Source of the DNA: Micromonospora_H sonneratiae
GTDB taxonomy: Bacteria > Actinomycetota > Actinomycetes > Mycobacteriales > Micromonosporaceae
Direction of reading: 5' to 3'
Assembly: GCF_042679305.1 (NCBI RefSeq)
Contig: NZ_JBHTMP010000023.1
Coordinates: 41,302-105,301, forward strand
DNA: 64,000 nt
The translations under genes and the position numbers were made by a program. The stretch's first letter is position 1; every line of letters starts with the position of its first letter. This document shows, piece by piece, positions 18,564 through 27,727 of this stretch. The notes under the pieces were generated by a model. The model did not search any database and was not told the DNA's origin. It saw only the letters and a list, made by a program, of their open reading frames with translations.

Positions 18564-18915
18564 CAGTGTTGACGTGACCCGTCCGTTGTCCCCGGACGAG
18601 ATACGCGCGCTGGTGATCGGCCGTACCCGGATCGGCCAGCGCGGCTATCTTCCCGACCAGGTCGACGCGATCCTGACCCGGCTGGCCGATGAGACCGCGC
18701 ACCGCTGCCGGCAGCTCGACCAGTTGTGTGCGGAGAACGAGCGGATCAAGGAGGCTCTGCGTACCTGGCAGAGCAGCCAGGCCAGGACCCGGTGCGCCCC
18801 GGGGTCTGCTGGGAACAGCGAGCCCGCCGCCCTGCCGGGTGGTTGTCGCCCATATGGCAGCGACGTCCCTGTTGATGGGGCGAGGTCGCTATTGGCGGCT
18901 GACCAGACCGAGTAG
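18541..18915 (+). CDS. Short DivIVA-domain protein
   Basis: ATG 18541 gives 124 residues and overlaps the flavohaemoglobin-like gene by 23 bases; GTG 18574 is an alternative start. The N-terminal motif LSPDEIRALVIGRTRIGQRGYLPDQVDAILTRLADE matches the DivIVA/GpsB-like N-terminal domain that recruits proteins to curved membrane, followed by a short coiled-coil stretch (HRCRQLDQLCAENERIKEAL) and an unstructured tail. It is much shorter than Wag31-type DivIVA. Its place at the end of the globin/reductase operon suggests it scaffolds or localises those proteins, which is inference. Confidence 0.75.
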   Translation: MGIYRSGNSVDVTRPLSPDEIRALVIGRTRIGQRGYLPDQVDAILTRLADETAHRCRQLDQLCAENERIKEALRTWQSSQARTRCAPGSAGNSEPAALPGGCRPYGSDVPVDGARSLLAADQTE

Positions 18916-19024
18916 TCGATTGACCGCAACACCCAGACGTTTTCTTCTATCGTCGGGAAGCCGTTGGCTACAGGTCCACGGTGGACAGCTATGTCGCTGG
19001 CGCGATTCCGTGAGGAGAGGCAGC

Positions 19025-19276
19025 ATGCTCCGTCGTATCTTCGTGACAGCGGCACTGGCCGCCGCCGTCACCATCGTCACTCCCAGTTCGCCGGCTCTGG
19101 CTCTCTATCCCTGCCCGGCCGACTACATGTGCATCCACAACTGGTACACCGACTCGACCCGTACGCACTGGAACGGCAGCCACAGCGTCAACTGTGAGGG
19201 CACCGTGGCGCGGTTGGGTGTCCAGTCCGGCTACCTGGTCTTCAGTAAGCAGCCGTGCGACGGCCTGCCGGTCTGA
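19025..19276 (+). CDS. Small secreted protein, DUF6289-like
   Basis: 83 residues from ATG 19025 behind GAGGAGAGG. A Sec signal peptide (about residues 1-27, MLRRIFVTAALAAAVTIV through ALA) precedes a mature domain of about 55 residues with four cysteines (YPCPADYMCIHNWY, VNCEGT, KQPCDG) that should form two disulfides. The spacing and the YMCIHNWYTDS motif match small actinobacterial secreted proteins of the DUF6289 type. No function is known for the family. Confidence 0.8.
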   Translation: MLRRIFVTAALAAAVTIVTPSSPALALYPCPADYMCIHNWYTDSTRTHWNGSHSVNCEGTVARLGVQSGYLVFSKQPCDGLPV

Positions 19277-19314
19277 CGTACGACAGGGTGGCCCGGAAGT
19301 TACCGGCCGACTGA

Positions 19315-20256
19315 TCATGCCTGCTGGCTGCGTGTGTGGTTCTCGCACACGTCCCGGACGGCGGTGACGTACGGGTGCCATGGGCGGGTGGTCGGGCCGG
19401 TGAGGACGAGGTGGCGGTCCAGCCGGGGCAGCAGGGGGACCAGGGTGAGGGCCTCGGGTAGCAGGTTGGCCGTCAGGGAGGGGACGGCCGCGACGCCCAG
19501 GCCGGCTTCGACCATGGACAGCAGCGTCGTGACTTCGCGGATGCGTTGCGCGGGCTGGTAGCGGAGACCGGCCAGCGAGTGAAGTCGCCTGACCTGGGGC
19601 TCGCAGCCGGCGGTGGAGGACAGCAACGGGTCGTCGAGCAGGTCCGCCAGGTCGATGGAGTTCTGACCGGCCAGCGGGTGGTCGCGGCGGACGACGGCGT
19701 GGAACGTGTCGGTTGCGAGGGTGACCGCGCCCGGCGGAACCGGGTCCGGGTCGATGAGGACGGCCGCGTCGACGGTGCCGTCCTCAAGCCATCGCCCGAG
19801 TTCTTCGTCGAAGCCTTCGAAGATTTTGACCTGGACGTGTGGGAGGCGCTCGCGCCAGAGCACCATGAGGTCGGGCAGTAGGCCGTGTGCGGCGGTCGGC
19901 GGTACGGCCAGCGCGATCGGTGCGGCGGTGTCCGCTCCCCGGTGAGCGGCGGCGGCGATGTTAAAAGCGCGGGCACCGGCGAGGGTGGCGCGCGCGTGGG
20001 GCAGCAGCGCCTCACCCAGCCGGGTCAGCCGGACCGGAGCGACGCGGTGCACAAGCTCGCCCTGCACGGTTCGCTCCAACGACGAGAGCGAGTGCGACAC
20101 CGAGGATTGGCTCATGCCGAGCACGTCGGCGGCTGCGCCGAACCCGCCGTGGTCGGCGATCGCCACGAGTATCTCCAGTTGCCGCAGCGTTGGACCCATC
20201 AGCTCGGACTCATCGAATCTCTGCATCTCCCGATCGGCAACATCGATTTGATTCAT
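19315..20256 (-). CDS. LysR-family transcriptional regulator
   Basis: The N-terminal helix-turn-helix is LRQLEILVAIADHGGFGAAADVLGMSQSSVSHSLSSLE, followed by the LysR periplasmic-binding-like effector domain to the C-terminus. I use ATG 20256 (313 residues); ATG 20226 and ATG 20199, which begins MGPTLRQL, are also possible since none has a strong ribosome binding site. The divergent arrangement with the EamA transporter gene 62 bp away suggests it controls that exporter and itself, a standard LysR layout. The effector is unknown. Confidence 0.88.
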   Translation of the reverse strand: MNQIDVADREMQRFDESELMGPTLRQLEILVAIADHGGFGAAADVLGMSQSSVSHSLSSLERTVQGELVHRVAPVRLTRLGEALLPHARATLAGARAFNIAAAAHRGADTAAPIALAVPPTAAHGLLPDLMVLWRERLPHVQVKIFEGFDEELGRWLEDGTVDAAVLIDPDPVPPGAVTLATDTFHAVVRRDHPLAGQNSIDLADLLDDPLLSSTAGCEPQVRRLHSLAGLRYQPAQRIREVTTLLSMVEAGLGVAAVPSLTANLLPEALTLVPLLPRLDRHLVLTGPTTRPWHPYVTAVRDVCENHTRSQQA

Positions 20257-20317
20257 GGTAATGGGCGCGTCAGGGTGACAGCACATCGGGCAGAGAGGCA
20301 GAGGGGTAGGAGTCACG

Positions 20318-21277
20318 TTGACGGTCTCGGCGGTGCGTGCAGGTTCGGTCGGTGCGCAGTTCGTGGTTCTCGCTGTCGTGTGGGGGGCGAGCTTCCTGTT
20401 CATGAAGGTCTCGCTGGACGGGATGTCACCGGCGCAGGTCATGCTCGGGCGGCTGGCTCTCGGTGCGATCTTCCTGGCCATGGTCATGGCTGTCAGTCGT
20501 CGACGCTGGCCGCGTACCGCGCGTACGTGGGGTGCGCTGGCGGTGATCTCGGTCTTCCTGTGCGTCGCGCCATTCCTGCTGTACGCCTGGGCCGGTCAGT
20601 ACATCCCGTCCGGGCTGTCCAGCATCTACAACGCGACCACCCCGATCGCGACGCTGCTGGTGGCGTTGACCGTCCTTCCGGACGAGCGGTTGACGCGTAC
20701 GCGCACGGTCGGGCTGATGATCGCCGCCGTCGGGGTTGTCGTCGTCGCCGCTCCCTGGAACGCCCTCGGCGCGGTCCAGGACGGCCCGGTCATTCTCGCC
20801 CAGCTCGCCTGCCTGGGGGCCTGCCTCTGCTACGGGATCGCCTTCGTCCTCAGCCGCCGACTGTTACGCGCCAACGAACACGATCCCACCACGATCGCGG
20901 CCAGCCAGGTCGGCCTCGCCGCTGTCATCGGCTTCATGCTCGCCCCCTTCGTCGGGGGATTCGAACCCATCCGCCTGAGCCCTTCGGTCGTGGCCAGCAT
21001 GCTGGTCCTGGGGGTGCTCGGAACGGGTCTCGCCTACATCTGGAACACGCGGGTGATCGCTGCCTGGGGTGCCACCACCGTCTCCACCGTCACCTATGTC
21101 ACGCCGGTCGTGGGTGTCATCCTCGGCATCCTCGTCCTGGGGGAGAGCCTCCACTGGAACGAACCCGCCGGCGGGGTGCTGGTGATCCTCGGCATCCTGA
21201 TCAGCCAGGGGCGGCTCACCCTGCGCCGACCTGGCCGTACCGCCGGCCAGGCGACCACAGCCGTCCTCGGGTCATGA
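20318..21277 (+). CDS. EamA/DMT-family metabolite exporter
   Basis: 319 residues beginning at TTG 20318 behind TAGGAG. About ten membrane helices form two EamA repeats (near residues 10-145 and 155-300); the second repeat contains GLAYIWNTRVIAAWGATTVSTV and TPVVGVILGILVLGE, typical of EamA exporters. These proteins export amino acids or other small metabolites by drug/metabolite-transporter mechanism. The adjacent divergent LysR gene likely regulates it. Its last codons overlap the stop region of the convergent YCII gene. Confidence 0.88.
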   Translation: MTVSAVRAGSVGAQFVVLAVVWGASFLFMKVSLDGMSPAQVMLGRLALGAIFLAMVMAVSRRRWPRTARTWGALAVISVFLCVAPFLLYAWAGQYIPSGLSSIYNATTPIATLLVALTVLPDERLTRTRTVGLMIAAVGVVVVAAPWNALGAVQDGPVILAQLACLGACLCYGIAFVLSRRLLRANEHDPTTIAASQVGLAAVIGFMLAPFVGGFEPIRLSPSVVASMLVLGVLGTGLAYIWNTRVIAAWGATTVSTVTYVTPVVGVILGILVLGESLHWNEPAGGVLVILGILISQGRLTLRRPGRTAGQATTAVLGS

Positions 21278-21823
21278 CGGGCGTCCACCGAACTGCCAGT
21301 TGTGTACCTCGATGTCGGCGTACCGATCCGGGGTCAGGATGGCGCGTGCCTGGTCCGGATCCGACGCCCGGACCAGCGCCGCCGTACCCAGCCAGGTGGT
21401 GCCGTCGTCGGCCAGCAGCGGGCCGTACGCGATCAGCTCGTCCCGGTCGGGGGGTACGTCGAGGTCGACGGCCTGGCCGGTACCGAGGCCGAGCACCAGG
21501 TACCGGTTGCCACCGGTCCGCCCGCCGGGGAAGTCCCACATGGTCCGGCCCAGCAGGTTGCGCCAGCGGCGCAGCAGCACGTCCCGGTACGCGCCGGCCT
21601 GGTAGGTGGGCTCGTCGAAGGCGAACGCACGGGCGGCGGCGGGATCGGGCAGGTCGAGGATGTGCACGCTGCCGGTGGGCAGGTCACCGTCCTCGGTGAG
21701 GGTCGGACCACGGGCGATCATCTCAGCCGCGTACCGGTCCATGTAGGACCAGTGCTCCTCCAGTAGTTGCTGGCGCAACGCCATGGAGCCGGGCCGGTCG
21801 CGGTGGTAGCAGAAGAACTCCAT
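21272..21823 (-). CDS. YCII-related domain protein
   Basis: The credible gene is the last 183 codons of a longer open frame, starting at ATG 21823 (MEFFCYHRDRPGS). The N-terminal half (EHWSYMDRYAAEMIARGPTLTEDGDLPTGSVHILDL) and the tail (DQARAILTPDRYADIEVHNWQFGG) match YciI/YCII domains, possibly with a second degenerate copy between residues 100 and 183. YCII proteins are small dimeric alpha/beta proteins with a putative His-Asp active site; roles are diverse and mostly unknown. It sits 80 bp after the desaturase gene, in the same direction. Confidence 0.75.
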   Translation of the reverse strand: MEFFCYHRDRPGSMALRQQLLEEHWSYMDRYAAEMIARGPTLTEDGDLPTGSVHILDLPDPAAARAFAFDEPTYQAGAYRDVLLRRWRNLLGRTMWDFPGGRTGGNRYLVLGLGTGQAVDLDVPPDRDELIAYGPLLADDGTTWLGTAALVRASDPDQARAILTPDRYADIEVHNWQFGGRPS

Positions 21824-21903
21824 GCTCCGCAGTCTCGACCATTGGAGCAGACCGATGCGGACGGGTACCGCCCGACGCGGGTTCTGACCCCACGGCCACG
21901 GGG

Positions 21904-22932
21904 TCAGCCACGTCGCAGCGGTTCGCCGACGGCATGCAGGTGGGCCAGCGCCCGGCCGTACGACTCGATCAGGCCGGTCTCCTCGTACGGGATGCCACGC
22001 TCGGCGCAGAAGTCGCGGACGATCGGCTGCGCCAGCCGCAGGTGCGGGGTCGGCATGTTCGGGAAGAGGTGGTGCTCGATCTGGTAGTTGAGTCCGCCCA
22101 GCGCCACGTCGACCAGCCAGCCGCCACGTACGTTTCGGGAGGTCAACACCTGGCGACGCAGGTAGTCGAGTCGGTCCCCCTCGGTCAGGGTGGGCATACC
22201 CTTGTGGTTCGGCGCGAACGTGCAGCCGAGGTAGACCCCGAAGAGCGCCTGGTGTACGAGGAGGAACGCCAGCGCCTTGCCCGGCGAGAGCACCAGTAGC
22301 AGGGCGGCCAGGTAGCCGACGAGGTGGACGAGCAGCAGCGCCGCCTCCAGTCCACGGCCCTTCATTCCCGGGCGGAGCAGCGCCCGGACGCTGGACACGT
22401 GCAGGTTGAACCCTTCCAGCGTGAGCAGCGGAAAGAACAGGTACGCCTGCCAGCGTCCGATGAACCGGGGCAGACCTCGGCTGGCCCGGGCCTGCTCGAC
22501 CGACCACACCAGGATGTCCGGGGCGACGTCCGGGTCCAGGTCCTCGTGGTTGGGGTTGGCGTGGTGGCGGGTGTGCTTGTCCATCCACCAGCCGTAGCTC
22601 ATGCCGATCGCCAGGTTGCCGGCGATTCGTCCGGCGACCCCGCTCGCCCGCCGGCCCCGGAACACCTGCCGGTGCGCGAGGTCGTGTGCCACCAGGGCAA
22701 CCTGCGCGAAGAGCACCGCGAGCCCTGCCGCCACCAGCAGTTGCCACCAGGAGTCGCCGAGCATGAAGAACGCCGCCCAGCCCGCGACGAGAAGACCGCC
22801 CACCAGGCTCAGCCGCGCGACGTAGTACCCGGGGCGTCGGTCCAGCAGGCGAGCCGCGTTGATCCGTCTCAGTAGCTGTGAGTAGTCGCTCGCCTTCCGC
22901 GTGTCGGGAGCCGTTGCCAGACCGACGGCCAT
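21904..22932 (-). CDS. Membrane fatty acid (acyl-CoA/acyl-lipid) desaturase
   Basis: 342 residues from ATG 22932. Three histidine boxes of front-end desaturases are present: HDLAH near residue 83, HTRHH near 120, and QIEHH near 284. Four membrane helices lie between them. The enzyme should bind a di-iron centre and insert a double bond in membrane-associated acyl chains, using electrons from ferredoxin or cytochrome b5-type donors. The absence of an N-terminal cytochrome b5 domain is normal for actinobacterial members. A YCII gene follows in the same direction. Confidence 0.9.
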   Translation of the reverse strand: MAVGLATAPDTRKASDYSQLLRRINAARLLDRRPGYYVARLSLVGGLLVAGWAAFFMLGDSWWQLLVAAGLAVLFAQVALVAHDLAHRQVFRGRRASGVAGRIAGNLAIGMSYGWWMDKHTRHHANPNHEDLDPDVAPDILVWSVEQARASRGLPRFIGRWQAYLFFPLLTLEGFNLHVSSVRALLRPGMKGRGLEAALLLVHLVGYLAALLLVLSPGKALAFLLVHQALFGVYLGCTFAPNHKGMPTLTEGDRLDYLRRQVLTSRNVRGGWLVDVALGGLNYQIEHHLFPNMPTPHLRLAQPIVRDFCAERGIPYEETGLIESYGRALAHLHAVGEPLRRG

Positions 22933-23230
22933 TATTCCCCCAAATGCTCGGGTTTGCGCTACGCCAGACGGCGTGCTGTCGTACCCCAGTGTTCGGGCTT
23001 TCGTCGCAGTGAGTAATCCCGGATACCCCCGAATGGAAGGTAGTGCTAGCCCTACCGACGCCTGCGGGTGTCCTTCTCCGCGACCGGACGACGGGGTACG
23101 TGCTCAACCTCCGTCGCCGCCGCCAACGCCCGGCAGAGCGCGTCCACCGCCCCGGCAAAGGCGTGGTCGGGCGGGGTGCCGTACCCCGCGCGGGACCCGG
23201 CGGTGACGTCCAGGGCTTGGAGGAGCGGCT

Positions 23231-23524
23231 GGCATCAACCTCGGGCTGCTCGACCGGCTGCTGGAACACCGTACCGGCATCGAGGTCCGCCTGGTCGACT
23301 ATCTGGCCCCGTACACGCTCTACGCCTACGATCCCGGGCTGGAGAACGGTTCGATGGATCTCCGCCTCGGTTCGTTCCACGGTCAGCGCGAACTGCGACC
23401 CACCTTCAGGCTGATCCGCAAGCGCGACGGTGAGTGGTTCGACTACTTCTACGAGCAGTTCACCAGTGTGTGGAATGCCGCCGACCCGTACCAGAAGGTC
23501 TGGACGAGTAGTTCCGAAATCTGA
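23231..23524 (+). pseudogene. Truncated C-terminal fragment, DUF5919/phospholipase D-like regulator remnant
   Basis: An open stretch encodes about 97 residues of well-formed protein sequence, starting GINLGLLDRLLE and ending in TGA at 23522. An in-frame TGA lies about 30 bases upstream and no start codon follows, so the N-terminus is missing. The pattern GIEVRLVDYLAPYTLYAYDP ... FDYFYEQFTSVWNAADP resembles the C-terminal domain of actinobacterial XRE regulators with DUF5919-like effector regions. This is most likely a decayed gene end. Family assignment is tentative. Confidence 0.5.
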
Positions 23525-24384
23525 CCGGTTCCCGGCGGTCAGGGGAGGCCGCCGTAGAGCCTGTCGAGCTGCCTCGTCTACGCTCCCACCTCTCTGCCCC
23601 GGCACCTGGCCGGCGCTCTCGCAGATGGACATCGCCCTGGACATGGCACTTCCCGGGACGACGCACGCCCTCGCCAGCAGCCGGCCCTGGTGTCGATCCC
23701 GTAGCGGTCGGCCGCCTCGTGCGAATCCTGACCACCGATGGCGCAACGGCTTGCCCCGCTTGTGCGCCCAACTCGACAGCCAGCAGACCTCCTCGCCCCC
23801 GGCATCGGCGGCGGCACCCACAACAGTTACGCGACATCCGACGAGTAGTCACGAAACCCGACCAGTGGCCGTCGACGGCCAGGTCCAGGTTCTGCATCAC
23901 AACACGATCCTGGACGCCCTCCCCATGCCCGAACATCGACCTCTGACTTCGGAGCTACTCGTCTAGACAGCACGCGACCCGGATCAGGTGCGGGAGCGTA
24001 CCGGTTGCTCCCGCCGCCGATCGGCGTACGTCCAGAGTGCTGAGTGTCGTGCCGTCCAGCGTCCGGGCGTGTCGACCGCTCGACCTGAGCCGCGCCTTCA
24101 CCGACTGGCGGCGGTGATCGGGCAACTCGGGTGCTGGTAGTTGAAAACCTGCCCGACCATCTCGGTCAACCGGAGAAGGCATTGGTGCGTGCTGGTACGA
24201 GGTTTGTCGGCGACGAGCATCCATGCCCCTCGACGACCATTGCGTGGCCGTACTGTCACCGATGGTCCGGCTGAGAAAAGTTTTCATCGAGACATTGTCA
24301 CAATTCAATGTAATGCTGGGGCTGATTCGGATCCGGTAGGCGCTCGGCTCGGGTCCGTCCCTGTCATTCAACGGAAGGGTGACA
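23525..24384. other. 860 bp gene-poor region
   Basis: No credible coding frame was found; the open frames lack ribosome binding sites and recognisable sequence. The region contains the inverted-repeat-bounded element at 23560-23779 (listed separately) and, near its right end (about 24290-24320), a more AT-rich stretch likely to hold the promoter of the secreted-protein gene. Confidence 0.5.
23560..23779. repeat. Element bounded by imperfect inverted repeats, related to 38115-38359
   Basis: The left end CCTGTCGAGCTG and right end CAACTCGACAG are imperfect inverted repeats. The sequence inside each end (GCCTCGTCTACGCTCCCACCT at left, GATGGCGCAACGGCTTGCC at right) closely resembles the ends and repeat unit of the element at 38115-38359. 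Two related copies with inverted ends suggest a small mobile or repetitive element family such as a MITE, or transposase remnants. No target duplication was recognised. Confidence 0.45.
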
Positions 24385-25449
24385 ATGTCACGTCTCCACC
24401 GGCTCGGGCTCGTGACCAGCGCATTGGTCGCGTTGCTCGTCGGACAAGCGGCGACGGTGCCCGCCTCGGCATCGTCGGAATCGCTCGACCCGTGTTCCTG
24501 GGAAAGCCACTGTTACGCCACGCTGCGGTGGTATCACGATGACGTGTCCGGGGCAGAGGTCGAACTCGGCGCGTACGTCATGGACATCGTCGGCCCCGGA
24601 CCGCACTTCGAAACCTCGGAGGTGTGGATCGGCTTCGACGGTTCGCCGATCTCCTGGGTCGAGGCGGGAGTCATCCACGGCGTGGACACCTACTGCGGAG
24701 GGGTCAACTATTTCAGTGCCGCCAGTTATCCAGCCATCGGCTTCGAGTTCCGTTGCCTCGGCAGCGCGCCCCTGAACACCTCGGTCGTGCTCCGTGCCGA
24801 GGAGGGAGCCTCCGGCACGTGGAGTTGGACCCTCGACGGTGCCGCGTTGACCACCTGGCTGAACGCCCCGACCAGCACCAACTTCCTGGAGGTCGGCAAC
24901 GAGTACACCCGGGACGACGTACAGTCGATCATGGCGGGCAGCAACCTGAAGTACCGGACCGCGACCGGCGGGGTCTGGACCAACGGATGGTCCGCCACCG
25001 GCTGGCCGGCACCGGCCGCCAACCCCAGCGGCTGGCCCTGCTACACGCTGTGGCAGACCAACCCCACCCACATGCGGGCGCTGTGCAACACGATCTCGCT
25101 CACCGGCGCCCAGGCCGGACCGACCGGTCGCCAGTCGGCCACCGACCCGCTGGCCAGGGCACAGCGGATCGCCACGTCGTACGGGGTCACCAACCCGACG
25201 CAGGTGCGTTCGGTGACCGCCCGTGGCGCCGACGTCGCCGCCACCCTGCAAACCGACCTGCCCGAGGAGCGGGCCGTCACCGTGGTCCAGATGTCGGGTG
25301 ACTTCACGGCCACCAGCGCGCCCCGGCCGCAGGGGGCGTCAGCACCGAGCGGCAAGGTGCTGACGATGGTCTTCGACCAGCTCACCGGTGACCTTCGGAT
25401 GCTCCGCCTGTCCCCGGATGGGGCACCCGCTCTCGAAGCTCTGAGCTGA
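24385..25449 (+). CDS. Secreted hypothetical protein
   Basis: 354 residues from ATG 24385, preceded by GGAAGG; GTG 24379 is possible. A Sec signal peptide (about residues 1-30, ending PASAS) leads into a mature domain with paired cysteines (LDPCSWESHCYAT, VDTYCGG, EFRCLG, GWPCYTL, RALCNT). Aromatic-rich segments such as SGTWSWTLDGAALTTWLN suggest a beta-sandwich fold. I do not recognise a named family. A strong hairpin terminator follows. Confidence 0.8.
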   Translation: MSRLHRLGLVTSALVALLVGQAATVPASASSESLDPCSWESHCYATLRWYHDDVSGAEVELGAYVMDIVGPGPHFETSEVWIGFDGSPISWVEAGVIHGVDTYCGGVNYFSAASYPAIGFEFRCLGSAPLNTSVVLRAEEGASGTWSWTLDGAALTTWLNAPTSTNFLEVGNEYTRDDVQSIMAGSNLKYRTATGGVWTNGWSATGWPAPAANPSGWPCYTLWQTNPTHMRALCNTISLTGAQAGPTGRQSATDPLARAQRIATSYGVTNPTQVRSVTARGADVAATLQTDLPEERAVTVVQMSGDFTATSAPRPQGASAPSGKVLTMVFDQLTGDLRMLRLSPDGAPALEALS

Positions 25450-25486
25450 CAACCGACATCGACGTCACCGTCGACGGTGGGGCGAA

Positions 25487-25528
25487 AAGGACCCCTTCCT
25501 GCACAAGAACCGACAGGAAGGGGTCCTT
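25487..25528. terminator. Bidirectional hairpin terminator
   Basis: AAGGACCCCTTCCTG and CAGGAAGGGGTCCTT form perfect 15-base arms around a 12-base loop, with A-rich and T/C-rich flanks. It sits between the convergent secreted-protein and carbonic anhydrase-like genes and should stop transcription from both sides. Confidence 0.85.
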
Positions 25529-25538
25529 CCCTTCACCC

Positions 25539-25964
25539 TCACAGCGCGGAAGGTGTACGACCGGTCGGCGTCACCTCGGCCACGAGTTCCGGATCCCAGC
25601 ACCGGTCGCCACACCGGCCAGCGTGTACGGCGAGGATCCTGGTGCCGGGAAGCCGGGTGGCCAGCCGGGTCAGGCCCTGACGAAGCTGCTGGCGGTGCTC
25701 GTCGTCGGAGACGGGGTTGCCGGCACAGTCGGAGTGGGCGGCGACGACCAGCGTGCCGCTTTCGTGGGCCCGCTGGGAGACCTCCACCTTCTCCAGTACC
25801 CCCTCCAGCCACCGCTCGTCGGCCGTGGTCAACACGGCCTCCGGTCCGGGCTCGGTGATCGTGTCGAGGTATTCGACATCGAGGTGCTTCCTGGCCCACT
25901 CGGTGAGCGGCTGCTGGATACGGCCGTCGATGCAGGTGAGCATCGTTGCGAATCGGTCGGGCAT
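25539..25964 (-). CDS. Carbonic anhydrase-like protein
   Basis: 141 residues from ATG 25964. CIDGRI near the N-terminus and VVAAHSDCAGNPV in the middle correspond to the zinc-binding Cys-Asp-x-Arg and His-x-x-Cys motifs of beta-carbonic anhydrases, but the protein is shorter than the usual 200 residues and the second motif is spaced atypically. It starts 2 bases after the SulP stop, so it is translated with the transporter. SulP proteins fused or paired with carbonic anhydrases occur and often transport bicarbonate or sulfate. Catalytic activity is uncertain. Confidence 0.75.
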   Translation of the reverse strand: MPDRFATMLTCIDGRIQQPLTEWARKHLDVEYLDTITEPGPEAVLTTADERWLEGVLEKVEVSQRAHESGTLVVAAHSDCAGNPVSDDEHRQQLRQGLTRLATRLPGTRILAVHAGRCGDRCWDPELVAEVTPTGRTPSAL

Positions 25965-25966
25965 GA

Positions 25967-27727
25967 TCACAGCACCCCCTCGAGAACGGGTGGAGCGGGT
26001 TCGGACGCACCACGGCCCAGTGGGCTGGATGGTTCGAGCCCGCTGGTGGCGAGCGCGGCAGCGATGTCGCGGTGTACCCGGCCCTTCTCGTGCAGGGGTT
26101 GCCACACCCCGGCGCGATGGAGCAGGTCGCGTACCGGGCCGCGAACCGTGGCCAGATGCAGGGCCACACCACGGGCACCGAGGTGCTCACCCAGCTCCGT
26201 CAGGACGTGGGCTCCGTCCGCGTCGATGTCGCTGATCGCGCTGGCGTCGAGCACGATGGCCGTCAGCCCCTCCCGCTGCTCGGCCAGTCCCATCAGCCGC
26301 TCCTCGAGGACCTGGGCGTTGGCGAAGTAGAGGGGGCCGTCCAGTCGGATGACGGCGAATCGTGGATCGGTGTGCAGGCCGGCGTACCGGTCGACGTTGC
26401 GGTACGTGTCGCTGCCCGGCACCCTGCCGAGTTCGGCGGTGTGTGGCCGGGACGAGCGCCACACGAAGATGCCGAGGCTGAAGACCACGCCGGCGACGAG
26501 GCCCGGCTCGACCCCGAACAGCAGCGTGACCAGGAAGGTCAGTCCCAGGGTCAGACCGTCGGACCGACGGGCCCGCCAGGTGGTCACCGCTCCCTTGCGG
26601 TCGACCAGGCCAAGCACGGCGACGACCACGATCGCCGCGAGCACGGCCTTGGGCAGGTGGTAGAAGGCGGGTGTCAACGCGAGGGTGGCGAGGGCCACCA
26701 TCGCCGCCGTCAGCACACTGGCCACCGGCGTACGGGCGCCCGCAGAGAAGTTGACCGCGCTGCGGGAGAAACCGCCGGCGACCGGGAACGCCTGGAACAG
26801 CCCGGCCGATATGTTGGCCGCTCCGACCGCGACCAGTTCCTGGTTGGCACTGACCTGCTGGCGGGACTTGGCCGCGAGGGACTTCGCCACGGCGATGCCC
26901 TCCATGTACGCCACCAGCGCGATGCCCACGGCCGTGGGCAACAGAGCCTGGATGTCCTGTCCGGAGAGTGCCGGCAGTGCGGGCGCGGGAATTCCTCCCG
27001 GAATGTCGGTGAGGATCTTGACTCCGCGCTCGCCGAAGGACAGTGCGGCGCTGACCGTGGTGACCCCGGCGACGACAAGCAGCGCGCCGGGAAGTTTCGG
27101 CAGGTAGCGCCGTAGCAGCACCAGTCCGGCGACGCTGACCGCCGAGATCAGGATGGTCAGCCCGTGGGCGGTGGTGGCCGACTCCCAGACCGAGGCGGCG
27201 GTCTCCGGGAAGGTCTCCGCCCGCGTCGCGTTGAGCCCGAACAGGTCCTTGATCTGGCTGGCGGCGATGACGATCGCGGCTGCGGAGGTGAATCCGGACA
27301 GGACCGAGTGGGACATGAAGTTGACCAGCACCCCGAGGCGCAACACGCCCATCAGTGCCTGGATCGCGCCGACCAGCAGCGCGAGCAGACCGGCCAGCGC
27401 CGCGTACCGGCCGGGGTCGCCGTCGGCGAGGGGGGCCAGCGCCGCGCTGCTCATGAGCGCGGTGATGGCCACCGGTCCGACGGCGAGCGCCCCGGAGGTA
27501 CCCAGCAGCGCGTACACCAGCAGCGGCACGATCGAGGCGTACAGTCCGGTGACCGGCGGCATGCCGGCGAGCGTGGCGTAGGCCATGCTCTGTGGCACCA
27601 GCATCACCGCCACGGTCAGGCCGGCGATCAGATCGTGGCGCAGGGTCTCGCGGTTGTAGTTGCGCAGCCACCCGAACAGGGGGACCGCCCGGGCTATGCC
27701 CGAGCGGTCCTGTTGGACATAGCTCAT
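25967..27727 (-). CDS. SulP/SLC26 family anion transporter with STAS domain
   Basis: 586 residues. The transport domain (about 1-420) starts with the SulP signature region LRHDLIAGLTVAVMLVPQSMAYATLAGMPPVTGLYAS and has 10-14 membrane helices; the C-terminal STAS domain (about 440-560) contains AIVLDASAISDIDADG. SulP proteins carry sulfate, bicarbonate or other anions. The ATG at 27727 overlaps the stop of the rhodanese gene (ATGA) and the carbonic anhydrase-like gene follows directly. In this sulfur island it could export sulfite/sulfate made by persulfide oxidation or import sulfate; direction cannot be told from sequence. Confidence 0.92.
   Translation of the reverse strand: MSYVQQDRSGIARAVPLFGWLRNYNRETLRHDLIAGLTVAVMLVPQSMAYATLAGMPPVTGLYASIVPLLVYALLGTSGALAVGPVAITALMSSAALAPLADGDPGRYAALAGLLALLVGAIQALMGVLRLGVLVNFMSHSVLSGFTSAAAIVIAASQIKDLFGLNATRAETFPETAASVWESATTAHGLTILISAVSVAGLVLLRRYLPKLPGALLVVAGVTTVSAALSFGERGVKILTDIPGGIPAPALPALSGQDIQALLPTAVGIALVAYMEGIAVAKSLAAKSRQQVSANQELVAVGAANISAGLFQAFPVAGGFSRSAVNFSAGARTPVASVLTAAMVALATLALTPAFYHLPKAVLAAIVVVAVLGLVDRKGAVTTWRARRSDGLTLGLTFLVTLLFGVEPGLVAGVVFSLGIFVWRSSRPHTAELGRVPGSDTYRNVDRYAGLHTDPRFAVIRLDGPLYFANAQVLEERLMGLAEQREGLTAIVLDASAISDIDADGAHVLTELGEHLGARGVALHLATVRGPVRDLLHRAGVWQPLHEKGRVHRDIAAALATSGLEPSSPLGRGASEPAPPVLEGVL

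Noticed and set aside
19885..21699. 604-residue plus-strand frame across the EamA gene
   Set aside because: It is a shifted frame of the EamA exporter and LysR genes with Arg/Pro/Gly-rich nonsense sequence.
21272..23821. 849-residue minus-strand frame
   Set aside because: Only the last 183 codons (from ATG 21823) look like a real YCII protein; the rest runs through the desaturase gene in another frame and an unrelated repeat region.
23955..24120. Checked for a tRNA gene in the gene-poor stretch
   Set aside because: No cloverleaf with T-loop GTTCRA-type sequence could be folded; only short GC hairpins are present.
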